Source: Yinghuangia sp045039925
GTDB taxonomy: Bacteria; Actinomycetota; Actinomycetes; Streptomycetales; Streptomycetaceae
Length of the DNA: 64,000 nucleotides
Assembly (NCBI GenBank): GCA_045039925.1
Contig: CP108400.1
Location: 3,286,001 to 3,350,000 of the forward strand
Direction of reading: 5' to 3'
Part shown: one piece after another, positions 7,946 to 16,026 of the stretch
Layout: every line of letters begins with the position of its first letter
Position numbering within the stretch: the stretch's first letter is position 1
Position numbers and translations under genes: made by a program
The notes under the pieces: generated by a model
Database searches by the model: none
Seen by the model: the letters and a program-made list of their open reading frames with translations, nothing else
Told to the model about the DNA's origin: nothing

Positions 7946-9706
7946 GTGCCTCAGCTTCGGATCGCCCTCAGCCAGCTCAACCCCACCGTCGGCGACCTGA
8001 CCCGCAACGCGGACCTGGTCGTCTCCTGGACCAAGCGCGCCGTCGCCCAGGGCGCGCACCTGGTCGCCTTCCCCGAGATGGTGCTCACCGGCTACCCGGT
8101 CGAAGACCTCGCCCTGCGCCCGTCCTTTGTCGAGGCGTCGCGCCGCACCCTGGACGCGCTCGCGCTGCGGCTCGCCGAGGAGGGCCTGGGAGACACGCCC
8201 GTCGTCGTCGGCTACCTCGACCGCTGCGACACCTCCACGCCGCGGCTCGGCCTGCCCGCCGGGGCACCGCAGAACGCGGCGGCCGTCCTGCACGGTGGCC
8301 GGGTGGTCGTCCGCAGCGCGAAGCACCACCTGCCCAACTACGGCGTGTTCGACGAGGCCCGCTACTTCGTGCCGGGCGACACGCTCACGGTCGTGCGCGT
8401 GCACGGCATCGACGTCGCGCTCGCCATCTGCGAGGACCTGTGGCAGGACGGCGGCCCGGTCGCGGCCGTGCGGGCGGCCGGGGCGGGGCTGCTCGTGGTC
8501 GTGAACGGTTCGCCGTACGAGCTGGCCAAGGACGACGTACGCCTCGACCTCGCGCGGCGGCGGGCCTCCGAGGCGGGGTGCGCGCTGGCGTACGTCAACA
8601 TGGTCGGCGGGCAGGACGAACTGGTTTTCGAGGGAGACTCCCTGGTTGTCGACGCCGACGGCCAACTGGTGGCCCGCGCACCGCAGTTCGAGGAGGCGCT
8701 GCTGATCACCGACCTGGAACTGCCGGCGGCGTCGACGGACGAGAGCGCGTACAACGCGGGCGACGTGGTCGCCGACGGGCTGACGATCGTGCAGGCGACG
8801 GTGTCCGAGACGCCTGTGCCGCCCTACGAGCCACTGGCGCCCACGATCGTCGACCACCTCTCCGACGACGCGGAGATCTACGCCGCAGCGGTCGTCGGCC
8901 TGCGCGACTACGTGGCCAAGAACGGCTTCAAGTCCGTGGTGCTGGGCCTGTCCGGCGGCATCGACTCCGCGCTCGTCGCGGCGATCGCGGCCGACGCCGT
9001 GGGCGCGGAGAACGTGTACGGCATCTCCATGCCGAGCAAGTACTCCTCCGACCACTCCAAGGACGACGCGGCCGACACCGCGGAGCGCATCGGCCTCAAC
9101 TACCGGCAGGTGCCCATCGCGCCGATGGTCGACGCGTACCTCGACGCGGTGCACCTGACCGGCGTGGCCGAGGAGAACCTCCAGGCGCGCGTGCGCGGTA
9201 CGACCCTGATGGGCGTCTCCAACCAGGACGGCCACCTCGTCCTCGCGACCGGCAACAAGAGCGAACTCGCCTGCGGCTACTCCACGTTGTACGGCGACGC
9301 GGTCGGCGGCTTCGCCCCGATCAAGGACCTCCCGAAGACCGTCGTGTGGCGCATCGCCCGCTGGCGCAACGAGGAGGCCCTGCGCCGCGGCACGGTGCCG
9401 CCCATCCCGGAGAACTCCATCACCAAGCCACCGAGCGCCGAACTGCGCCCGGACCAGAGGGACTCCGACTCGCTGCCGGACTACGAGATCCTCGACGACA
9501 TCCTGGACGACTACGTCGAACTGGACATGGGCCGCGACGAGATCGTCGCCGCGGGCTTCGACGCCGACCTCGTCGACCGGGTCCTCAAGCTCGTCGACAG
9601 CGCCGAGTACAAGCGCCGCCAGTACCCGCCGGGCACCAAGATCTCCCTCAAGGCCTTCGGCCGCGACCGCCGCCTCCCCATCACCAACCGCTGGCGCGAG
9701 AGCTGA
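7946..9706 (+). CDS. nadE: Glutamine-dependent NAD+ synthetase
   Basis: A 586-residue two-domain enzyme that makes NAD+ from deamido-NAD+, ATP and glutamine. The N-terminal nitrilase-type glutaminase domain (about 1-270) shows the Glu-Lys-Cys set: FPEMVLTGYP, KHHLPNYGVFDE and ICEDLWQDGG. The C-terminal synthetase domain has the PP-loop LGLSGGIDSALVAAI (about residue 335), then ATGNKSELACGYSTLYGD and PPSAELRPDQ. The length is typical of actinobacteria. The start is GTG 7946. TAGACT (7934-7939) sits six bases before it, and there is no Shine-Dalgarno, so the mRNA is probably leaderless. A perfect TGACGTCA palindrome lies at 7918-7925, between the likely -35 and -10. Ammonia from glutamine links the gene to the nitrogen genes to the left. 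Confidence 0.95.
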   Translation: MPQLRIALSQLNPTVGDLTRNADLVVSWTKRAVAQGAHLVAFPEMVLTGYPVEDLALRPSFVEASRRTLDALALRLAEEGLGDTPVVVGYLDRCDTSTPRLGLPAGAPQNAAAVLHGGRVVVRSAKHHLPNYGVFDEARYFVPGDTLTVVRVHGIDVALAICEDLWQDGGPVAAVRAAGAGLLVVVNGSPYELAKDDVRLDLARRRASEAGCALAYVNMVGGQDELVFEGDSLVVDADGQLVARAPQFEEALLITDLELPAASTDESAYNAGDVVADGLTIVQATVSETPVPPYEPLAPTIVDHLSDDAEIYAAAVVGLRDYVAKNGFKSVVLGLSGGIDSALVAAIAADAVGAENVYGISMPSKYSSDHSKDDAADTAERIGLNYRQVPIAPMVDAYLDAVHLTGVAEENLQARVRGTTLMGVSNQDGHLVLATGNKSELACGYSTLYGDAVGGFAPIKDLPKTVVWRIARWRNEEALRRGTVPPIPENSITKPPSAELRPDQRDSDSLPDYEILDDILDDYVELDMGRDEIVAAGFDADLVDRVLKLVDSAEYKRRQYPPGTKISLKAFGRDRRLPITNRWRES

Positions 9707-9737
9707 CCCGGCTCGTCGGTGGGTCGTCGGTGGATCG

Positions 9738-10682
9738 TCAGTGGGGAGCCGGACAAGCGCACGAGTCGGGGTAGTCGGCTGCCATGGCGTCGAGGCGCTC
9801 CGCGTACGCCGCCCGGCCGAGGTCGCGGTAGGCCCTCGCCCACATCGGCCTGAGCTCTGCGAAACGGCAGGTGGGCGAGGTGGCGAACGCGTCCATGAGC
9901 ACGAGGAGAGCAGTCGCCGGGTGCCCTGCGGCGAGGGCCCGGCGGGCCGCGGCCAACGTCTCCTTCAGCGACGGTTCGTCGCCGGGTGCGAAGGGCTCCC
10001 CGATGTCGAAGGCGGCGGCCGGCGCGAGCACACCGATGCCGTCGTACCCCGGGTCGTTGCGCCACCCGTGCGGAATATCGAACACAATGTCGAACTCGTC
10101 GTCGCTCATCACCGCGGAGTCGTGCCAGGACGATCCCGGATAGTTCCGGTCCGGGTCCGGCCGCACGCGCAGTTCCTCGGCCAGCCGACCGACAAGATCT
10201 CGCCCCTGCGCCGGGGGTGCGTCGCGCTCACGCAGCCGCCGCAGCGCCCACGACAGCATGAACTCCAGGCCGGAACGCGTGTCCGGGCCGATGAAGGTCA
10301 CCCCGTGCTCGTGACCGCCGGCGAGCGCGACCGGATGGTCCGCCCGCCCCAACTCCGGTGCGGGCACCAGCCAGCCGACGTACGCACCGGTCCCCAAGGC
10401 CCCGAACGGCACGAACTCCGGTGTGGCGAAAAGCGGTACCGGCAGTCGCCGGTCGTCGTCCGGCGGCGGGTACTGCTCCCAGTCGTCGCACGGACGCGGG
10501 GCCGCGACCAGGTCGAACATGAAGTCGTAGTGGGACTCCACGAGGGTGCGGTCGTACTGCCCGGTCTCGAGGAGGGTGTCGTAGGCGTGCTGCCAGGCGC
10601 TGTCGATCAGCACGCGCAACGCCGGCGGGGTGGCGAACGGAAACAGGTCGTCGACCCACGGCGGCGCGATCGGACCGGTCAC
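9738..10682 (-). CDS. Uncharacterised protein
   Basis: About 314 residues, family not recognised. The sequence is acidic and contains WVDDLFPFATPPALRVLIDSAWQ, HYDFMFDLVAAPRP, DRNYPGSSWHDSAVMSDDEFD and a C-terminal helical stretch (LAAARRALAAGHPATALLVLMDAF). That stretch looks like a short TPR-type pair and includes SPTCRFAELRPMWARAYRDLGRAAYA. No signal peptide or membrane helix is seen. The GTG at 10682 is preferred over the ATG at 10721, because the latter would overlap the divergent gene and its promoter. Codon use is like the neighbours, so it is probably a real gene. Function not assigned. Confidence 0.6.
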   Translation of the reverse strand: MTGPIAPPWVDDLFPFATPPALRVLIDSAWQHAYDTLLETGQYDRTLVESHYDFMFDLVAAPRPCDDWEQYPPPDDDRRLPVPLFATPEFVPFGALGTGAYVGWLVPAPELGRADHPVALAGGHEHGVTFIGPDTRSGLEFMLSWALRRLRERDAPPAQGRDLVGRLAEELRVRPDPDRNYPGSSWHDSAVMSDDEFDIVFDIPHGWRNDPGYDGIGVLAPAAAFDIGEPFAPGDEPSLKETLAAARRALAAGHPATALLVLMDAFATSPTCRFAELRPMWARAYRDLGRAAYAERLDAMAADYPDSCACPAPH

Positions 10683-10719
10683 AGCGGCCGAGACTACAGC
10701 GACGCCTAGGATCGTCCGC

Positions 10720-11214
10720 ATGTCGCCGAACTCCCCCGAAACAGCCCTGGTGCGTCTGGGACTTGCCGACGTGCGGCCGCCTGCGCCGATCGGCAACTTC
10801 TGCTTCGGCGTACGCGCGGGCGACCTGTTCTTCGTGTCCGGCACGTACGGCACCACCAAGGACGCCGACGGCAACGACCAGCTCCCGATCGCCGGCAAGC
10901 TCGGCCGCGAACTCACCGTCGAGGAAGGCCAGGCGTCGGCCCGCCTCGTGGCGATCAACCTCCTCGCGATGGCACGCACGGAACTGGGCAGCCTCGACAA
11001 GGTCCTGCGCGTGGTCCGCCTGGCCGGCTACGTCAACTGCGTCCCGGGCTTCGCCCAAGCCCCCGCCGTCCTGAACGGCGCCTCGGATTTCCTCATCGAG
11101 GTCTTCGGCCCCGAGCTCGGCAAACACGCCCGCATAGCCCTCTACCAACCGGACCTCCCCCGCGAGGCCCCCCTGACCGCCGAACTCACCCTCCAACTCC
11201 ACCCCGGCACTTGA
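10720..11214 (+). CDS. RidA/YjgF-like protein
   Basis: A 164-residue protein of the YjgF/YER057c/UK114 superfamily: ALVRLGLADVRPPAPIGNF at the start, RAGDLFFVSGTYG, LVAINLLAMARTELGSLDKVLRVVRLAGYVN and a C-terminal EAPLTAELTLQL. The usual RidA arginine in the motif P-x-R is not obvious, so this is the longer UK114-like subgroup rather than canonical enamine deaminase RidA. Function is inferred only at family level. The ATG at 10720 follows TAGGAT (10707-10712) by seven bases with no Shine-Dalgarno, so it is probably leaderless. The stop overlaps a TTG that begins the next, frameshifted gene (TTGA). Confidence 0.8.
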   Translation: MSPNSPETALVRLGLADVRPPAPIGNFCFGVRAGDLFFVSGTYGTTKDADGNDQLPIAGKLGRELTVEEGQASARLVAINLLAMARTELGSLDKVLRVVRLAGYVNCVPGFAQAPAVLNGASDFLIEVFGPELGKHARIALYQPDLPREAPLTAELTLQLHPGT

Positions 11215-11632
11215 CCCACCAAACCGCCGCCCAACCGTGGGCCTGCGACAGATGCGGTGCGGCCGCGCGGCGTCAGGTCAGCCAGTTCCTCGACGGCAAC
11301 GCGTGCGCTGGGACACCGAGAGCTCGTGCGACCGCTGCGGCCACGCGATGTGCGCAAACGGAGGCTCCAGCGAAACCCCTGACGGCATCCGCGCCGCCAT
11401 CCTCGCGGCCAACGGCCCGGCGAGACTCGTTCTACCTGCCCCGCCGACGTCCATCGTGCCGATCATGAAGATCCTGCGCGAAGGCGCACCGATGTCCCTG
11501 TCGACGGCCCGCGAACGCTGTGCGGACATCCTCAGCGGACGGTACGCAGGAACCCTCGTCGAGATCGAACTGCTCGCCCGCCGTCTCAAGGCCACGGGCG
11601 TCGATGCCGAAGTCGAACACCCAGCCCGTTGA
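11211..11632 (+). pseudogene. Zinc-ribbon protein with L7/L12 C-terminal-like domain, apparently frameshifted
   Basis: Two overlapping frames together make one sensible protein. The first, from TTG 11211 (overlapping the upstream stop), reads PWACDRCGAAARRQVSQFLDGN. The second, from about 11303, continues RWDTESSCDRCGHAMCANGG and then RLVLPAPPTS, IVPIMKILREGAPMSLSTARE and LLARRLKATGVDAEVE. The paired CxxC motifs fall in different frames, and adding one base near 11300 would join them. The C-terminal part follows the layout of ribosomal L7/L12 C-terminal domains (strand, helix ending in the transcribed 'AKxLV' position, helix, strand). It is either a recent one-base deletion or a sequence error. 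Role unknown; coupled to the RidA-like gene. Confidence 0.55.
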
Positions 11633-11682
11633 ACCAACTTGCGCCGGTCGCATGGCGTACGACCATCCCAATCCGTATGGCG

Positions 11683-11907
11683 CTATCCGCCCTCGGCCTG
11701 CCGCATCCGCTCTGGGGTCCAGTAGAGGTCGACGTCGCCCGGGTGGACGAAACGGGTACTGACGGGAGGTCCCACCGGCTCCTTGCGCTCCTCCGCGCGC
11801 GGGGTCGATGTCGCCCACACGGCCCCCGCCGCCACTGCTCCCACGACGACGATGCCGACAACCGCAAAGCCGCTTCCAGCGTTCGCCCCTATACGAGCCA
11901 CCTTCAT
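11683..11907 (-). CDS. Small predicted membrane-anchored or secreted protein
   Basis: 74 residues: short basic start MKVARIGANAG, one hydrophobic segment of about 20 residues (FAVVGIVVVGAVAAGAV), then a hydrophilic tail with STRFVHPGDVDLYWTPERM. GGAG lies about eight bases before the ATG. The YWTPERM motif resembles propeptides of secreted actinobacterial peptidases as I recall them, but no protease domain follows in any frame. It may be a remnant or a genuine small protein. Confidence 0.4.
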   Translation of the reverse strand: MKVARIGANAGSGFAVVGIVVVGAVAAGAVWATSTPRAEERKEPVGPPVSTRFVHPGDVDLYWTPERMRQAEGG

Positions 11908-12023
11908 CAGAGTCTCCGGCTGTGGTCGATGAGAGCGAGCAACACCACGAAGTCCCTTTCCAGGTAAACCGACAGGCTAGTCGGTCCCCATCGAGCGCAC
12001 GACATTGGTGAACCACACCCGAC

Positions 12024-12233
12024 TCAGCACTTGGGGCATTCGCGGGGGCGGCATGCAACACAGCGACAGGGCGGGTAGGTCAGGGAGTTCATCGACGGCG
12101 GCGGGGCGACGGGCATCCACAAACCGTACTCGCGCCGCTCCTTGACCGTCGTTTCGACACCCGTCGACGGGTCGATCTCATAGACGCGGATGGACATTCT
12201 GGATGCCCCGCTGCGCTGTTCGCGTGCGGCCAT
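12024..12233 (-). CDS. Small cysteine-rich protein next to XRE-TPR regulator
   Basis: 69 residues from ATG 12233, which has GGAGGA seven bases upstream. The middle reads MSIRVYEIDPSTGVETTVKE and the C-terminus is YPPCRCVACRPRECPKC, with five cysteines in 15 residues. The first part resembles a short strand-rich leader; the tail could bind zinc or be modified. It follows the regulator gene (stop 12345) on the same strand by 111 bases and may be co-transcribed with it. Small proteins of this general look occur beside XRE-type regulators in Streptomyces, but I cannot name a family. Not a canonical RiPP precursor; no maturation enzyme is nearby. Confidence 0.55.
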   Translation of the reverse strand: MAAREQRSGASRMSIRVYEIDPSTGVETTVKERREYGLWMPVAPPPSMNSLTYPPCRCVACRPRECPKC

Positions 12234-12344
12234 TGCGGGTTCCTCCGGCATCGGCGGTGTGTGCCGTCCGACCGTAGGAACTGTGGTGCGCCGGGACCAG
12301 GGACGCAGTGAACCATCTTGTTGTGCGGGGTAGGACGTGCCGTC

Positions 12345-13562
12345 CTACTCGGCGTCGACCTGGAGTCGGTCGGCCAAGCCGAAGATCGGGGACGACCTGC
12401 GCGGGGCGCGCGCTTTCAGGTCGGACACGACGCGGCGCGACGTGGCGTGGTAGCGCATCCACTCCGGCGCGATGCGCTCGGCGTCCAGCATGGCCCGCGT
12501 CGCCTGGTCGTCGCTCTCCAGGTCTATGTGCGCCAGCGCCCGATCGACGCAGTACCGGGCCTGCCAAGTCGGCGGTAGGGCCGTGAGGCCGGTGACGCGC
12601 TTCGACGCGTCCAGTGCATGGCGGGGACGGTCCATCTCCACCAAGGCGTTGACCGTGGCGACTCCCGCATTGGTCGGTCCGAAGGGTGTTGCGTAGTCGA
12701 CCCTGTCAGTTCCGATCCGCGCGGCCGCGGCGTTCGCCAGGCGCAGGAACTCGTCGGCGGTTTCCTTCCGGTCCGCCCGCACCGCGGCCGACGAGGCGCG
12801 CAGCAGGAGGATCCCCCAGAGGGCCACGTCGATCATCGGCGATTTGGTCCACGACGGCTCGATCTTCTCGGCAGTCGCCTGTGCCACGCGCTGGGCGTCG
12901 TCGATGCGTCCTTGCTTGCAGAAGATCCAGGACAGCGTCGACATCCCGATGACATCCAGGCGCGGGTCGTCGGACTGCCCGGCCGCGCTGCGCGCTCGTT
13001 CCATGGCCGTGTAGGCGGCGTCCTCCTTGCCCAAGGCGGCGAGCGTGGTGGCGGCGACCTGGTACGCCTCGGCCAGCACCGCGTACGCCGCCGCGCGTTC
13101 CCGCCCAGCGTGCTCGCGCGTTGTCGACCTTGCATCGGCGATGAGCCGGGGCAGGATCGCGGCGATCTCGGAGAGTCTGCCCTCGCGCCTGATGCACTCC
13201 GTGGAGTGCAGGGACGCGCGCAAGTCGGCGACGGAGGGGGCTGTCTCGTCCGCGACCGCCAGTTCGTCGGCGAGGAGTTCGGTCACCGGAGTGACGGCGC
13301 GGCGGAGCGCCAGCAGGCTCGGCAGCGGCTCGCGTTCGCCGGTGCTCTCGAAGGTCGTCGGCTGTCCGATCAGCATCGAGGTCTCGACGTCCAGTGCGCC
13401 GGCGAGCTTGTTGAGCGTCGAGAGGCGCGCGGTGTGGCGCTGGTTCTGTTCGAGTTTGCGGATCACGTCGACCGACACACCGGCCGTGGCGGCCAGCGAC
13501 TCCTGCGTGAAGTCCCGCCGCAGCCTCAGCCGTGCGATGCGGTCCCCGATGCTGTCCTGCAT
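12345..13562 (-). CDS. XRE-family regulator with TPR-like C-terminal region
   Basis: A 405-residue protein. Residues about 5-65 are an XRE helix-turn-helix (DRIARLRLRRDFTQESLAATAGVSVDVIRKLEQNQR, LSTLNKLAGALDVETSMLIG). The remainder is an all-helical, Ala-rich region with repeated helix pairs typical of TPR sensors (AYAVLAEAYQVAATTLAALGKEDAAYTAMERA, GMSTLSWIFCKQGRIDDAQRVA). Such regulators often bind small peptides or metabolites through the TPR part (family knowledge). ATG 13562 is chosen because the helix-turn-helix then begins at once; an in-frame start further upstream is possible. The small cysteine-rich gene downstream is its likely partner. Signal and targets unknown. Confidence 0.82.
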   Translation of the reverse strand: MQDSIGDRIARLRLRRDFTQESLAATAGVSVDVIRKLEQNQRHTARLSTLNKLAGALDVETSMLIGQPTTFESTGEREPLPSLLALRRAVTPVTELLADELAVADETAPSVADLRASLHSTECIRREGRLSEIAAILPRLIADARSTTREHAGRERAAAYAVLAEAYQVAATTLAALGKEDAAYTAMERARSAAGQSDDPRLDVIGMSTLSWIFCKQGRIDDAQRVAQATAEKIEPSWTKSPMIDVALWGILLLRASSAAVRADRKETADEFLRLANAAAARIGTDRVDYATPFGPTNAGVATVNALVEMDRPRHALDASKRVTGLTALPPTWQARYCVDRALAHIDLESDDQATRAMLDAERIAPEWMRYHATSRRVVSDLKARAPRRSSPIFGLADRLQVDAE

Positions 13563-13748
13563 GGCTGGACACCTCCGACCCTGGTGGCTCCGGTCAACGG
13601 TACGCGTCGAGGGGAACCGACCGGTTCGCATTCGGCGTTCGCGGAACAAGGAGTTGGTGCCGCTTCGGTGTGCGCGCAAATGTGTGGGCGCCTACTTTGA
13701 CGTGGTAGCTCGAGCGTGGCGCGGGTCGGCACTGAACGGAGAGCGACC

Positions 13749-14087
13749 GTGGAGTTGATTCGGCTGACGCAGCGAGGGGACCTCGTCGAGAGGCTGACCC
13801 GCGAGGCGGCGGAGCGCGGGATACGGAACGGCGCGGTCGTGTCCGTGGTCGGTGCGGTGCGCGGCTTCACGTTGTCGACGATGAAGACGCGGAACCCGCG
13901 CGAGCAGGTGCTCACCTCGGGGAAGCTCGCCGAACTGTCCGGGAGCGGGGAGATCCTGGACGGTGTGCCCAACCTTCACGTGACGTGCGGCGTGGAGGGC
14001 GGGCAGGGGCCCTCGGGGCGCCTTCACGCGGCGGAGGTCGGCGGCCCGTACTTCGTCCATGTCTATGGGATCCCGCTGGCGATGTGA
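13749..14087 (+). CDS. PPC/DUF296-domain protein
   Basis: 112 residues from GTG 13749, with GGAGAG eight bases upstream. VELIRLTQRGDLVERLTREAAERGIRNGAVVSVVGAVRGFTLSTM and the later LHVTCGVEG, GRLHAAEVGGPYFVHVYGI match the PPC fold (plants and prokaryotes conserved, DUF296), a trimeric fold linked in plants to AT-hook DNA-binding proteins. In bacteria it is usually a stand-alone protein of unknown role. No DNA-binding motif is visible here. An upstream GTG at 13716 would add 11 residues but lacks a ribosome site. Confidence 0.75.
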   Translation: MELIRLTQRGDLVERLTREAAERGIRNGAVVSVVGAVRGFTLSTMKTRNPREQVLTSGKLAELSGSGEILDGVPNLHVTCGVEGGQGPSGRLHAAEVGGPYFVHVYGIPLAM

Positions 14088-14154
14088 GTTCGCCCAGGGC
14101 ACGTGGCCAGGGGCTCGTCTTTCCTTGTAAAGATTGCCCTGTTAGCTTGCGCGG

Positions 14155-15924
14155 GTGGAGGACGACGAGCTGGCCCTGCTTCGGGACACCGCTGCGCGCA
14201 TCGCCGAATCGCTGCGGCCTGCGGATACGACGCGGCTGATGGCGGCGGACGACGCCCGCGCGGCGGCGGTTCTGGAGCGGGCCGGGCTGACGGGGATGCG
14301 GGCGGCGGGGGCGACCGCGGCTCAGGTGGCCGTGGTCGCGACCGAGTTGGCGCGTACGTTGGCACCGGTCGCGTACGTGGACGTCGCGGTGGACGGGGAA
14401 TCGGGCGACCGCGCCGCGTTCACGCTGGCGTTGGTATGCGCGGATCTCGTGGGCGTGGCCCGCGGGGCGCTGGACGACGCGTTGCAGCACGCGCGTACGC
14501 GGACGCAGTTCGGGCGGGCGATCGGATCGTTCCAGGCTGTCGCGCATCTTGCGGCGGAGGCTGCCGTCGACCTCGCCGCGGCGGAGGCGTTCGCCGCGCA
14601 CGCGGCATGGGCGGTGGACGCGTTGCCGGCCGACGAGGCCTTCGCGGTCGCGGCGGCGGCGCGGGAGGTGTGTGCGGAGGCGGCCGTCTCCGTGTGCGAG
14701 ACGGCGATCCAGATCCTCGGCGGCATGGGGATGACGTGGGAGCACCTGGCGCACGTGCGGCTCCGGCGGGCCCACGCGGCCCGTCGGCGGAAGGTCGACA
14801 AGAGGGCCACGGTCGGGTTGCCGGATCTTCGGGGGCTGGATTCGTCGGCTGAGGCGGGTTTTCGGGCGGAACTGGTCGACTGGATCGGTGGGTTCGGAAC
14901 CGTTGCGGCAACAGACGAAGGCCAGGGGCGGCCTCGGCTTGCGTGGCATCGGGCGCTCTACTCGGCCGGGTACGTGGGGGTGTCGTTCCCCGCGGCTTCG
15001 GGTGGACGGGGCATGCCCGCGGCGTACGAGGCCGTAGTCAACGACGAGTTGGGGTTCCGCGGCATGCCCCCGGCACCACCGATCGGCCATCTCGCCCATG
15101 CACTGCGGCGGTTCGGGAGTGATGCGCAGCGCGAGACGTACCTGGCGGACCTGTTGTCGGGGGCGGTCGCGTGGTGCCAGGGGTTCAGCGAGCCGGGCGC
15201 GGGCTCGGATCTCGCGGCGCTGACGACCAAGGCGCGTCGGGAGGGCGACGCGTACCGCGTGAACGGCACCAAGATCTGGACCAGTGACGCCGTGGACTCC
15301 GACCGGTGCCTGCTGCTCTGCCGGACCGGCGAGGCCGGGCACCGGGGTCTGTCGATGCTCATCGTGCCGATGGACGCACCCGGGGTGCGCGTCGACCCGA
15401 TCGTCACCGCCTTCGAGACACGGGAGTTCGCACAGGTCTTCTTCGACGACGTGCGCGTGCCCGCCGTGGATCGGCTCGGCGCCGAGGGCGACGGCTGGGC
15501 CATCGCGATGGCGCTGCTGGCGTACGAGCGCGGCCCGGCCGACATCGGTTGGACGTCCCGCCTCGCCGCCGCCGTCGCGGACATGCGCGGCCGGGGAACC
15601 GGCGGCGATCCGGTGCTCGCGCACCGCCTCGACCATGCCGAGCGGTGGCTGTACGCGCTGCGCCTCCGCGTCCGGGCCCGGCTGCACGCCCGCGACACGG
15701 ACGGCGCCGCGGCCGACCACGATCCCGGCCCCGAAGGGTCGATCGACAAGCTGCTGCTCACGCGCGTCGACAAGCTCATCGGGCGGCTGCGGCTCGACCT
15801 CCTGGGCGACGAGGCGATGACCGGCTACCTGTGGTCGCGCGCGGCGGGGATCTACGGCGGGACCGAGCAGATCCAGCGGGACATCGTGGCGCAGCGCGTG
15901 CTCGGCCTGCCTCGGGGGCGGTAG
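14155..15924 (+). CDS. Fused acyl-CoA dehydrogenase (reduced beta-like half joined to catalytic alpha-like half)
   Basis: A 589-residue protein made of two acyl-CoA dehydrogenase-like parts. Residues about 1-225 hold a short N-terminal helix bundle and then a C-terminal-type helical domain (ARTRTQFGRAIGSFQAVAHL, ETAIQILGGMGMTWEHLAHV), without the middle beta domain. Residues about 235-589 are a near-complete alpha-type unit: YSAGYVGVSFPAASGGRGM, WCQGFSEPGAGSDLAAL, VNGTKIWTSDA and IYGGTEQIQRDIVAQRVLGLPR. Actinobacteria often encode such halves as separate genes forming heterotetramers; fused examples such as FadE34 are known. FAD-dependent acyl-CoA oxidation is therefore likely, substrate unknown. 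GTG 14155 follows TAGCTT (14143-14148) by six bases: probably leaderless. The downstream amidase may share its pathway but has its own promoter. Confidence 0.85.
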   Translation: MEDDELALLRDTAARIAESLRPADTTRLMAADDARAAAVLERAGLTGMRAAGATAAQVAVVATELARTLAPVAYVDVAVDGESGDRAAFTLALVCADLVGVARGALDDALQHARTRTQFGRAIGSFQAVAHLAAEAAVDLAAAEAFAAHAAWAVDALPADEAFAVAAAAREVCAEAAVSVCETAIQILGGMGMTWEHLAHVRLRRAHAARRRKVDKRATVGLPDLRGLDSSAEAGFRAELVDWIGGFGTVAATDEGQGRPRLAWHRALYSAGYVGVSFPAASGGRGMPAAYEAVVNDELGFRGMPPAPPIGHLAHALRRFGSDAQRETYLADLLSGAVAWCQGFSEPGAGSDLAALTTKARREGDAYRVNGTKIWTSDAVDSDRCLLLCRTGEAGHRGLSMLIVPMDAPGVRVDPIVTAFETREFAQVFFDDVRVPAVDRLGAEGDGWAIAMALLAYERGPADIGWTSRLAAAVADMRGRGTGGDPVLAHRLDHAERWLYALRLRVRARLHARDTDGAAADHDPGPEGSIDKLLLTRVDKLIGRLRLDLLGDEAMTGYLWSRAAGIYGGTEQIQRDIVAQRVLGLPRGR

Positions 15925-15941
15925 GGCAAGCAAGGGCTTAC

Positions 15942-15970
15942 TTGCATCTGACGGGGCATCAGATTACGTT
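15942..15970 (+). promoter_or_regulatory. Amidase promoter with palindromic operator
   Basis: -35 TTGCAT (15942-15947), 17-nt spacer, -10 TACGTT (15965-15970). The spacer holds the palindrome ATCTGACGGGGCATCAGAT (15946-15964; perfect six-base arms around seven bases). A second inverted repeat, GCAAGCAA (15926-15933) with TTACTTGC (15938-15945), abuts it and may be the terminator of the dehydrogenase. An operator lying between -35 and -10 is typical of TetR-type repression. Confidence 0.6.
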
Positions 15971-16026
15971 CGAGAAGTCCTCGGCTGATGACTTTCGGCC
16001 CCGTCGCCTCGGCCCCGGGAGGCCCT

